This document shows, one piece after another, positions 1-5,740 of a stretch of 5,740 nt of DNA. Numbering within the stretch: the first letter of the stretch is position 1; every line of letters starts with the position of its first letter. The notes beneath the pieces are model-generated. The model did no database searches, was not told where the DNA came from, and worked only from the letters and a program-made list of their open reading frames with translations. Where the stretch lies: contig URHH01000152.1 of assembly GCA_900547615.1 (NCBI GenBank), positions 1-5,740 of the forward strand. Direction: 5' to 3'. The DNA is from an uncultured Blautia sp. GTDB taxonomy: Bacteria; Bacillota; Clostridia; Lachnospirales; Lachnospiraceae. Position numbers and translations under genes: made by a program.

Positions 1-126
1 TAACATGGCAGCAAGTCTCTTCTGCTCTTTCTTCTGAGGACGAATCATCAGGAAGTACATAATTCCGAAAAGAATTACCATCCAGATAATCGTAACTCCA
101 AGACCCATTCCAGCCTGTGCGTCCAT
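1..126 (-). CDS. yajC: YajC, preprotein translocase accessory subunit (5' part only)
   Basis: The first 42 codons of yajC are present and the gene continues past the left edge of the window. YajC is a small single-pass membrane protein that associates with SecD and SecF and assists the SecYEG translocon. The visible protein starts MDAQAGMGLG, has one hydrophobic membrane segment at about residues 9-28, and then the family hallmark RPQKKEQKR at residues 29-37, which marks the start of the basic cytoplasmic part. The ATG at 126 is preceded by a perfect AGGAGG (134-139) with a 7-base spacer, so the start is secure. It lies downstream of tgt on the same strand, a common pairing in bacteria (often followed by secD/secF, which would be outside the window). 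The 121-base gap to tgt holds its own candidate promoter. Identification rests on the short N-terminal motif, the membrane segment and the neighbour. Confidence 0.93.
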   Translation of the reverse strand, partial: MDAQAGMGLGVTIIWMVILFGIMYFLMIRPQKKEQKRLAAML

Positions 127-133
127 TTCAATT

Positions 134-139
134 CCTCCT
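134..139 (-). promoter_or_regulatory. Ribosome binding site of yajC
   Basis: AGGAGG on the minus strand, 7 bases upstream of the yajC ATG. It is a perfect Shine-Dalgarno sequence and fixes the start codon. Confidence 0.85.
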
Positions 140-187
140 AATCGCACTTAATAATTCCATGTTCCTTATTTCAGAACACTAGAACAT

Positions 188-216
188 ATCATACACAAAA
201 ATTTGCTTTTCTTCAA
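188..216 (-). promoter_or_regulatory. Candidate SigA-type promoter of yajC
   Basis: The minus strand carries TTGAAG (-35, 211-216), a 17-base spacer and TATGAT (-10, 188-193). This gives 4/6 and 5/6 consensus matches at the optimal spacing. Transcription would start near 181 and give a leader of about 55 bases before yajC. It would let yajC be expressed independently of tgt, although read-through from tgt is also likely because I see no terminator hairpin between the two genes. Confidence 0.6.
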
Positions 217-247
217 GTGCTTTTCACATTTTTCCGGGTATTTCTTT

Positions 248-1399
248 TTATCTGCTGCTGTTTATTTTCCCTTCCTCAAAACCGGCAAGGCGCATCTTCT
301 TATATTCTGCAAAATTCCCGTGATCAAGAGCCTCTCTGATCTCTTCCATCATATGGTTGTAGAAATACAGGTTATGAAGAACGCAGAGACGCATTCCCAG
401 CATTTCTTTTGCTTTTAAAAGATGGCGGATATAAGCTCTGCTGTAATGACGGCAGGCAGGACACTGACAGCCCTCCTCGATCGGTCTTGTATCCAGCTCA
501 TACTTTGCATTAAAGAGATTCATTTTTCCATGATTCGTGTAAACATGGCCGTGACGTCCGTTTCTGCTTGGATATACGCAGTCAAAGAAATCCACGCCGC
601 GTTCTACCGCCTCCAGAATATTTGCAGGCGTTCCCACGCCCATAAGATACGTAGGCTTGTTCTGTGGAAGATGCGGTACTACCTCGTCAAGAATATGATA
701 CATTTCCGCATGGGTTTCCCCTACTGCAAGACCGCCCACTGCGTATCCGTCCAGATCCATCTGCGAAATTGTATCTGCATGTGCAATACGAATATCCTCA
801 TAAATTGCTCCCTGATTGATTCCGAAAAGAAGCTGCTCTTTATTGATCGTATCCGGAAGGCTGTTTAAACGAGCCATCTCCGCCTTGCATCTCGCGAGCC
901 ACCTTGTGGTTCTGTCTACGGATTTCTGCACATAATCTCTGTCAGCCATCGAACTTGGACACTCGTCAAATGCCATTGCAATCGTAGATGCAAGATTTGA
1001 CTGGATCTGCATACTTTCCTCAGGTCCCATAAAAATTTTATGCCCGTCAATGTGAGAGCGGAAATATACGCCCTCCTCTTTTATCTTTCTAAGACCGGAC
1101 AGGGAAAAGACCTGGAATCCGCCGGAGTCTGTAAGAATCGGCCTGTCCCAGACCATGAATTTGTGAAGACCTCCAAGCTGCTTTACAATTTTATCTCCGG
1201 GGCGCACATGAAGATGATACGTATTGGAAAGCTGTACCTGTGTTCCAATGTCATAAAGATCCATTGTGGAAACGGCTCCTTTAATCGCCCCGATTGTTCC
1301 TACATTCATAAAAACAGGAGTCTGGATTGTTCCATGTACGGTATGGAACTCCGCCCGTTTTGCTCTTCCTTCTGTTTTCAGGATTTTATATTCTGCCAT
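248..1399 (-). CDS. tgt: Queuine/preQ1 tRNA-guanine transglycosylase (Tgt)
   Basis: Tgt exchanges guanine-34 in the anticodon of tRNA-Asp, -Asn, -His and -Tyr for the queuosine precursor preQ1 in the cytoplasm. The protein is 383 residues from the ATG at 1399, a normal bacterial length. Visible hallmarks are ILTDSGGFQVFSL (general-base Asp at residue 91), AMAFDECPS (substrate-recognition Asp 145), GYAVGGLAVGE (about 218-228) and FFDCVYPSRNGRHG, whose Asp 273 matches the catalytic nucleophile. The zinc site is Cys311-x-Cys313-xx-Cys316 with His342, the family's standard spacing. An in-frame ATG 42 bases further upstream (1441) is rejected: it has no ribosome site and would add an unrelated tail, whereas 1399 has GAGG at 1407-1410 with a 7-base spacer. 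The gene follows hsdR on the same strand but has its own promoter. queA, often next to tgt, is not in the window. All key residues are present, so it should be active. Confidence 0.98.
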   Translation of the reverse strand: MAEYKILKTEGRAKRAEFHTVHGTIQTPVFMNVGTIGAIKGAVSTMDLYDIGTQVQLSNTYHLHVRPGDKIVKQLGGLHKFMVWDRPILTDSGGFQVFSLSGLRKIKEEGVYFRSHIDGHKIFMGPEESMQIQSNLASTIAMAFDECPSSMADRDYVQKSVDRTTRWLARCKAEMARLNSLPDTINKEQLLFGINQGAIYEDIRIAHADTISQMDLDGYAVGGLAVGETHAEMYHILDEVVPHLPQNKPTYLMGVGTPANILEAVERGVDFFDCVYPSRNGRHGHVYTNHGKMNLFNAKYELDTRPIEEGCQCPACRHYSRAYIRHLLKAKEMLGMRLCVLHNLYFYNHMMEEIREALDHGNFAEYKKMRLAGFEEGKINSSR

Positions 1400-1507
1400 T
1401 TGTTTTCCTCTTTTTCTATAAATAAATATAAGTATTACCATGTTGAGCCAAAAGATGTCCTGCGAATCATTTCATATTTTCTGCTCCGGCACTTTCGCTC
1501 CTGCATT

Positions 1508-1536
1508 ATTATATATGCTGCGGGCAATTCTGTCCA
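1508..1536 (-). promoter_or_regulatory. Strong candidate SigA-type promoter of tgt
   Basis: On the minus strand TGGACA (-35, 1531-1536) is followed by a 17-base spacer and a perfect TATAAT (-10, 1508-1513). Only one base of the twelve departs from consensus. Transcription would start near 1501 and give a leader of about 100 bases before tgt. The promoter begins 23 bases after the hsdR stop codon, so tgt need not depend on read-through from the restriction operon. I found no riboswitch-like or attenuator structure in the leader by eye. Confidence 0.72.
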
Positions 1537-1559
1537 GCGGTGCAGGAAATAAAATCAGC

Positions 1560-4500
1560 TTATCTGTACGCAGCCATAGCATTTGCATTTATCATATCTA
1601 TTGTATTCTTTATCCCAAGCCATACAGATAAATCGGTAAACACCTCTGCAATACTTCCCCTGTCAGTAAAAGGAGCTTCCTGAAGTACAGAAAAATCTGT
1701 CATCATTCCATTATGCACGATATATTCCACAATCTGGTTCACAAAATAAATCTGGCGGCTGTCAAGATTTGTTTCGTCCAGAAATTCTGCAAAGGCAGCT
1801 TTGGCAGCCCCCATATCAAGCCCCACTATTTCCCGCACAAATGCCCCTAATGGTTTCGAACCGTATTCCGCTTCATAATCTTTTTTACTTCCCACTTCGC
1901 TCCATAAAATACTTTCCAGCTTCTTCATATCTTCTTCTGTCAGTGGAATATTTTCCTTTAGCTTTAAAATTGCCTTATTGTCCTGATGCTGCCGCACATA
2001 ATATTCTGCCTTTGTTTTATAATCTTTTAAATCGTCATTTTCCAATTCCGATTCATTCCACTCCACAGATAAAATTTCTTCAGTCAAATCTATCTCACAA
2101 ATATCTCTGGAATTTACCGGTATATACTTCATCAAATCCCGCAATTTACTGCGGATATTTTCAAAATCATCTATTTCTCCCCGTTCCAGATAGTCCGTAT
2201 ACAAAATTTTCTTTATCAGTTCCGACTGTTCTTTGATCTCCGGAATATTGGCTATCTCACTGAGATCTTCTGCTTTGTTTCGTAAATCCCTCTTTGCCCG
2301 TGTATATGTTTTACCGGATAAAAAAGCAAGCTCAATCCCATACATAAGAGCATCAAAACGAAGCGCTTTCACATCGTCCTCATCAGGAATGATCAAATGC
2401 GCCAGTTCCTCTCTGACAGCCAAAGTATCTTCATAGGATAAGGTCAGATAATTTTCCGGAGCGGAAAAACGTTCTACGTATCTTAAATGCTGTCTTACTG
2501 CAAAATTGTCGCGTTTTAACTGATTTACTTTTCCTGCCATATGCTTTACAAGCTGTTTTCTGTATTCTGTCAGTCTTTCCGTCTGATATTCTATTCCCTG
2601 CAATTTATATGCAATTTCAAATTCCAGATTAAAAATCGCTCCCTGTAAGGAAAGTCGCGTCTCTACAGACGTTCCTCTGCTCATACGGAAAAACGCAAAG
2701 TTATTACAAAAATCAAAGATGTAAAACTTTTCTTTATCTTTGCCGTCGATAAGATTTTCGCAAAGCCTTGTACCTCTGCCAATCATCTGCCAGAACTTCG
2801 CCTTGCTCATTACTTTCTTAAAAAATACGAGATTTAATACTTCCGGAATATCAATTCCTGTGTCGAGCATATCAACAGAAATCGCAATTTGAGGCAGTTT
2901 CTCCGGCTGTGAAAACTCGTCAATGGCAGCCTGCGCATAAGAAGTATAATTATCTATCACACCTGCATATCCTGTATAATCGGGATATTCTTCTCCAAAC
3001 ACTTCCAGGATTTTTTCTGCATGTCTGTGATTTTTCGCAAAAATAATCGTTTTGCCCAGCTTATTCCCATAATCCACTTTTAATCCCTGCGTCATTAGGA
3101 TATGAAGAACCTGGCGAATGGTATCTTTGTTAAAAAGCCATTCATTCAGAGCTGAAGACTCGATTCTTTCCGGAAGTTGTCCGTTTTCATCAAGAAAAGT
3201 CTTTTCATACTCCAGTTGTTCCGCTTTCGACAACTGGTCGTATACTATTCCCTCTTCCAGAAATTTTAAACGTGTCTCTACAGATACATAGTCTATCAAA
3301 TATCCGTCCTTTACTGCCTGAGCCAGATCATACGCATAAGTCGGAACACCTTTTTCCAGGTTAAATTCTTCATACGTATTTTGGACTTCATCTTTCGGAG
3401 TGGCTGTAAGTCCCACTAAAGGCGCGTCGAAATAGTCAAAAATCTCTTTATATTTATTATAAATGGAACGATGCGCCTCATCACATATCATAAGATCAAA
3501 ATGCCCATTCGTAAACAGTCTGCCCTCTTCGTCTCGAACAGAATCAATACAGTTCATCATTGTCTGGTATGTGGAAAATACACCATGCGCACTGTAATTA
3601 TTCTTTTCTTCACATAAATTTGTCACAGACAAGTCCGGAAGTAAATTCACAAAACTTCTTTTTGCCTGGGTAACAAGAGAATTTCTGTCCGCAAGAAACA
3701 GGATATTTCTAACCCAGCCATGCTCCAGAAGAACTTTACAAAGAGCAATTACCGTTCTTGTCTTTCCGGAGCCTGTCGCCATCACAAGAAGCGCTTTTCT
3801 TCTGTTCTTTTTATCAAAGGCATCACAGACAGCTTTCACAGCAGCCTCCTGATAATATCTGCCCGCTATTGTTTTGTCTACAGTAACTGTCGAAAGGCTT
3901 GTTCTCATAGTTTGAAGATTAAACCATCTTTCCAGATCGCGTTTTGAATAAATCTCTGAAACCTTCCGTTCCGGATAACAGCCGTCAATAATTCTGGTAT
4001 CAAACCCATTCGTCAAAAAGATAACCGGACGGCGTCCCTGCTTTTTCTCAATTATATCTGCGTAAAGCTGTGCCTGCTTTCTTCCCTGTACCACATCTTT
4101 ACAACTGCTTTTTGCCTCCACAACAGCCAAAACCCTGCCGTCATTTCCGTACAGCAAATAGTCGGCACGTCCTGTTCCGCTTTTATTCGGCATTCCCTGT
4201 AACGATACTTCATTGAGCCAGTCCACTCCCTGCACCCAGCCTGCATCTTCAAGAAGTGTATCTATGTACATCTTTCTTGTTTTATATTCTGAAATATCCA
4301 ATGGCTTCGGAACATATGTCTGGTGCTGCTCTTCGCGGCGCAAAGTAAGCTCTTCTTTTAGCTTTTCATTTTCTTTTATAAGCGCCTGCAAGTCCACTTC
4401 TGAAATAATCGGCTCCGGAACTGCATTTATCTCTTTATTTTGCAGAACAAGTTCCGGTTTAAAATACTGTCCTTCTTTATAATCTTCTCCATAACAATAT

Positions 4501-4865
4501 GCAATAAAATCCATAAAAACATAGAGATTCTCAAGACAAAGCATTGCTTCGTCCTGCGTGATCCTGTTTCCTGTATGTACTGCACTATTTCCCTTTTTTC
4601 GAATAAATTCCAGTCGATTCCATAAGTCATCGTCTACAATCTCCCGAAACTCTTCCGTCCGCATCAAATTCACAAGCTTATCGTCCCACGGCTTCTCAAG
4701 AGCTTTGTCCACGGAATACAGCCACTTTATAGCAAACTCCATCGCCCGACGACAGTTTATGACAGAGGAAGCCAAGTCTATGGGTAAAATTTTTTCTGCC
4801 GCAACTGCAACGTCCGCAAATGTATGAAATTTCGGCTCTGACTGTAAGAAATCAAAATTCCTCAT
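1560..4865 (-). CDS. hsdR: Type I restriction enzyme R subunit (EcoEI/EcoAI-like HsdR)
   Basis: HsdR is the ATP-driven translocating and cleaving subunit of a Type I restriction complex (with HsdM and HsdS) that cuts incoming DNA lacking the host methylation mark. This 1101-residue protein is full length. Residues about 1-130 resemble DUF4145, ending in the typical GNSAVHTGN, followed by a charged probable coiled coil (about 155-182). The nuclease domain has Asp235, Glu250-Ala-Lys252 and Gln264-xxx-Tyr268, a RecB-like PD-(D/E)XK layout. The motor follows: Walker A ATGSGKT (363-369), DEAH (462-465), TATP (487-490), IIFAKN (607-612), DTGIDIP (668-674) and QMIGRGTR (693-700). About 930-1095 is the C-terminal region expected for EcoEI-type R proteins. 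The ATG at 4865 follows a GGGGCGG-like ribosome site. hsdS ends 20 bases upstream on the same strand, as in an hsdM-hsdS-hsdR operon. No catalytic residue I checked is lost. Whether it acts depends on HsdM and HsdS. Confidence 0.95.
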   Translation of the reverse strand: MRNFDFLQSEPKFHTFADVAVAAEKILPIDLASSVINCRRAMEFAIKWLYSVDKALEKPWDDKLVNLMRTEEFREIVDDDLWNRLEFIRKKGNSAVHTGNRITQDEAMLCLENLYVFMDFIAYCYGEDYKEGQYFKPELVLQNKEINAVPEPIISEVDLQALIKENEKLKEELTLRREEQHQTYVPKPLDISEYKTRKMYIDTLLEDAGWVQGVDWLNEVSLQGMPNKSGTGRADYLLYGNDGRVLAVVEAKSSCKDVVQGRKQAQLYADIIEKKQGRRPVIFLTNGFDTRIIDGCYPERKVSEIYSKRDLERWFNLQTMRTSLSTVTVDKTIAGRYYQEAAVKAVCDAFDKKNRRKALLVMATGSGKTRTVIALCKVLLEHGWVRNILFLADRNSLVTQAKRSFVNLLPDLSVTNLCEEKNNYSAHGVFSTYQTMMNCIDSVRDEEGRLFTNGHFDLMICDEAHRSIYNKYKEIFDYFDAPLVGLTATPKDEVQNTYEEFNLEKGVPTYAYDLAQAVKDGYLIDYVSVETRLKFLEEGIVYDQLSKAEQLEYEKTFLDENGQLPERIESSALNEWLFNKDTIRQVLHILMTQGLKVDYGNKLGKTIIFAKNHRHAEKILEVFGEEYPDYTGYAGVIDNYTSYAQAAIDEFSQPEKLPQIAISVDMLDTGIDIPEVLNLVFFKKVMSKAKFWQMIGRGTRLCENLIDGKDKEKFYIFDFCNNFAFFRMSRGTSVETRLSLQGAIFNLEFEIAYKLQGIEYQTERLTEYRKQLVKHMAGKVNQLKRDNFAVRQHLRYVERFSAPENYLTLSYEDTLAVREELAHLIIPDEDDVKALRFDALMYGIELAFLSGKTYTRAKRDLRNKAEDLSEIANIPEIKEQSELIKKILYTDYLERGEIDDFENIRSKLRDLMKYIPVNSRDICEIDLTEEILSVEWNESELENDDLKDYKTKAEYYVRQHQDNKAILKLKENIPLTEEDMKKLESILWSEVGSKKDYEAEYGSKPLGAFVREIVGLDMGAAKAAFAEFLDETNLDSRQIYFVNQIVEYIVHNGMMTDFSVLQEAPFTDRGSIAEVFTDLSVWLGIKNTIDMINANAMAAYR

Positions 4866-4885
4866 ACTACCGCCCCTATCCTTTG

Positions 4886-5554
4886 TTAATATACATATTT
4901 TACCACAGAAAGTCCGGGAAAAACAGGCAGTTTGAGAAAATGTGATTTTAATTTGTCGATTAATTTAACAAAAGAGGCGAACTCATCTTGTTTTCTTTTT
5001 TCCGGCACTATTACCTTTAATTCACTAAGAATTTTCAAGTTAATATTCTTCTGAGCAGACTCAGGAGCCTGTGATTCCAGAATTGCTTGAAAGAAAGAAA
5101 ACCAATAATGAATAAAAATATTATTTGTTCTCTCATTTGCAATAAATCCAACTACACTATCCGGAAAACAAGCATCAAATTCCAATATAGCTGTCTTAGC
5201 AATATTGGCAGCAATCGTAATGCAAAGAGTTCCCTTATCCCACATTTTGCTCTGCCTTAATCCGAGTTCCGAATACGTGTTGCTATAAGATGTAATATAT
5301 AATCCTGCATTTGCAATATCACCCGTCTGAATTAATGGATATTTACCACCTAACAACTTAATATCATTTCTTGGTCTATGTTTAGATACTCCTCGACCAA
5401 ATTCTCCCAAGTCAGATAATGTAGCCTCTGGTAAATCGTAAGAGTTTGAAACTGGATCTCCAAACATCTCTGTAAATCGTGATTTAATCAAAATATCTAA
5501 TTGCTTTATTTGTCTTTCTCTTTTCTTCAATATTCTCTGAATTTTATCTAGCAC
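4886..5554 (-). CDS. hsdS: Type I restriction specificity subunit HsdS, incomplete (one recognition domain)
   Basis: HsdS reads the DNA target for HsdM and HsdR. A usual HsdS has two target-recognition domains (TRDs) separated by conserved helices; this one is 222 residues from GTG 5554 with only one. Residues 1-33 are the inter-TRD helix, with the family signature RQIKQLDILIKSRFTEMFGDP-like segment at 14-34. Residues about 36-185 form a TRD recognised by GRGVSKHRPRND, KYPLIQTGDI, CITIAANIAKTAIL and CFPDSVVGF. KRKQDEFASFVKLIDKLK opens the second conserved helix, but the protein stops about 20 residues later where roughly 30 more helical residues would be expected. The GTG at 5554 is the only standard start codon in frame, has no ribosome site and falls inside the conserved helix, so the true gene once extended upstream. 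hsdR follows after 20 bases. It may be an expressed half-subunit, a silent cassette or a pseudogene. Family assignment is firm; functionality is doubtful. Confidence 0.85.
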   Translation of the reverse strand: MLDKIQRILKKRERQIKQLDILIKSRFTEMFGDPVSNSYDLPEATLSDLGEFGRGVSKHRPRNDIKLLGGKYPLIQTGDIANAGLYITSYSNTYSELGLRQSKMWDKGTLCITIAANIAKTAILEFDACFPDSVVGFIANERTNNIFIHYWFSFFQAILESQAPESAQKNINLKILSELKVIVPEKRKQDEFASFVKLIDKLKSHFLKLPVFPGLSVVKYVY

Positions 5555-5701
5555 TACACATATATCTTGTTGAACTTGGTAACTTACCTTGACAATTTCA
5601 TACCTAGAAATATAATCATCTACTTTAAGATTATGAAGTCCCGTTGTTTTATTTTCGTATATCCTTGTGCCTCCCTTTTTATAATATATCTTCTCGGAAT
5701 T
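5555..5701 (-). pseudogene. In-frame 5' remnant of hsdS lacking a standard start codon
   Basis: The hsdS frame stays open upstream of GTG 5554 until a TAG at 5702-5704, with no ATG, GTG or TTG in this stretch. The last part, VSYQVQQDICVVLDKIQ running into the known helix, matches the usual HsdS pattern of a Pro/Gln-rich linker followed by a long helix. The segment before it, TTGLHNLKVDDYISRYEIV, resembles the tail of a first recognition domain. The homology thus begins before any legal start codon, pointing to loss of the original 5' end by deletion or recombination. An ATA codon at 5660-5662 lies 7 bases after a GGGAGG ribosome site. If that were used, or is a mutated ATG, the product would be 258 residues. 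Confidence 0.55.
5670..5675 (-). promoter_or_regulatory. Ribosome binding site facing an in-frame ATA codon
   Basis: GGGAGG on the minus strand, 7 bases before an ATA codon (5660-5662) that is in the hsdS frame. yajC and tgt also use 7-base spacers, and hsdR appears to. The site lies 3 bases after the TAA (5679-5681) of the upstream frame, the layout expected at a tightly coupled gene junction such as hsdM-hsdS. The start codon it should serve is missing or non-standard. Confidence 0.5.
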
Positions 5702-5740
5702 CTAAGCCTTGATTTTTCAAGGCTTTTTCTTTGTTCATAA
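5679..5740 (-). CDS. Possible C-terminal end of an upstream gene
   Basis: A frame open to the right edge ends with TAA at 5679-5681. The visible peptide is MNKEKALKNQGLEFREDIL, which may be the tail of a longer protein. By position in a Type I locus the gene would be hsdM, but I do not recognise this peptide and cannot confirm it. The spacing of its stop to the next ribosome site (3 bases) supports a real gene junction. Against it, a perfect hairpin with a plus-strand T-run (5704-5728) lies inside the frame, so the open frame might be chance in AT-rich intergenic DNA. Confidence 0.35.
   Translation of the reverse strand, partial: MNKEKALKNQGLEFREDIL
5704..5728 (+). terminator. Terminator-like hairpin with T-run, plus-strand orientation
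   Basis: AAGCCTTGA (5704-5712) and TCAAGGCTT (5717-5725) form a perfect 9-bp stem around a TTTT loop. On the plus strand it runs straight into TTTTTCTTT, a textbook intrinsic terminator. On the minus strand the hairpin is followed by TAGAATTCC with no T-run, so it should be weak in that direction. No plus-strand gene precedes it in the window; it could stop antisense transcripts over hsdS, or be a relic carried in by rearrangement. Confidence 0.5.

Noticed and set aside
1397..1441. A longer tgt starting at the in-frame ATG at 1441, adding 14 residues.
   Set aside because: There is no ribosome site before 1441 and the extra residues are unlike Tgt. The ATG at 1399 has GAGG at a 7-base spacing and begins with the family's normal N-terminus.
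1435..1506. Tiny minus-strand frames in the tgt leader: a 23-codon frame from 1506, and a two-codon ATG-AAA-TGA at 1475 with GGAG 8 bases upstream.
   Set aside because: They are very short and of unremarkable composition. The longer one starts almost at the predicted transcript start without a ribosome site, so there is no evidence of a regulatory leader peptide.
1501..1546. Inverted repeat CCTGCA...TGCAGG flanking the tgt promoter.
   Set aside because: The arms are only 6 bases and about 35 bases apart, too weak to call an operator or terminator.
203..1631. Plus-strand open frames opposite tgt (for example 422-868 and 1040-1552).
   Set aside because: They are antisense shadows of tgt, with no family resemblance and no convincing ribosome sites.
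1769..4827. Several frames on both strands overlapping hsdR (for example 1769-2236, 3720-3947, 4052-4252, 4213-4482).
   Set aside because: All lie inside the strongly supported hsdR frame and show no independent coding signals.
4866..4915. A possible promoter for hsdR in the AT-rich end of hsdS (TAAAAT or TATATT on the minus strand).
   Set aside because: No acceptable -35 box lies 16-18 bases upstream, so hsdR is better explained as transcribed with hsdS.
5633..5740. A plus-strand 35-codon hydrophobic frame from ATG 5633 to TAA 5740, which could have been a small membrane peptide.
   Set aside because: It is Phe/Leu-rich only because the opposite strand is A-rich. It has no ribosome site, and the terminator-like hairpin lies inside it.

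Overview
The window looks like a chromosomal segment of a low-to-moderate-GC Gram-positive anaerobe, most likely a Clostridia/Lachnospiraceae-type Firmicute. This rests on strong GGAGG-type ribosome sites, SigA-type promoters with 17-base spacers, the tgt-yajC pairing, and the style of the HsdS/HsdR proteins. The genus cannot be fixed from sequence reading alone. Every gene I can support lies on the minus strand, so the window reads biologically from right to left.

Right part (about 4860-5740): the tail of an unidentified upstream reading frame, then a Type I restriction specificity gene (hsdS) that is clearly not whole. Its homology runs upstream of the only standard start codon. A good ribosome site sits there, but the in-frame codon at the proper spacing is ATA instead of ATG. 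Only one target-recognition domain is present, and the final conserved helix is cut short. A strong hairpin followed by a T-run, oriented as a plus-strand terminator, lies just upstream. Together these suggest a rearranged, silent or decaying hsdS, or one cassette of a shuffling specificity locus.

Middle (1560-4865): a full-length hsdR of the EcoEI/EcoAI kind, with a DUF4145-like N-terminal domain, a PD-(D/E)XK nuclease domain, a superfamily 2 helicase/translocase motor and a C-terminal domain. All the key residues I looked for are present. HsdR needs HsdM and HsdS for targeted cleavage; hsdM is not in the window and is expected beyond 5740.

Left part (1-1536): housekeeping genes. tgt (tRNA-guanine transglycosylase, queuosine pathway) has its own promoter just after hsdR. 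The 5' end of yajC (Sec translocon accessory subunit) follows, also with its own promoter. The restriction genes therefore directly abut a conserved tgt-yajC block, and composition drifts from GC-richer in tgt to AT-rich in hsdS, consistent with a mobile restriction-modification island beside core genes. I see no tRNA, rRNA, CRISPR array or insertion sequence, and no stretch over 300 bases lacks a gene.
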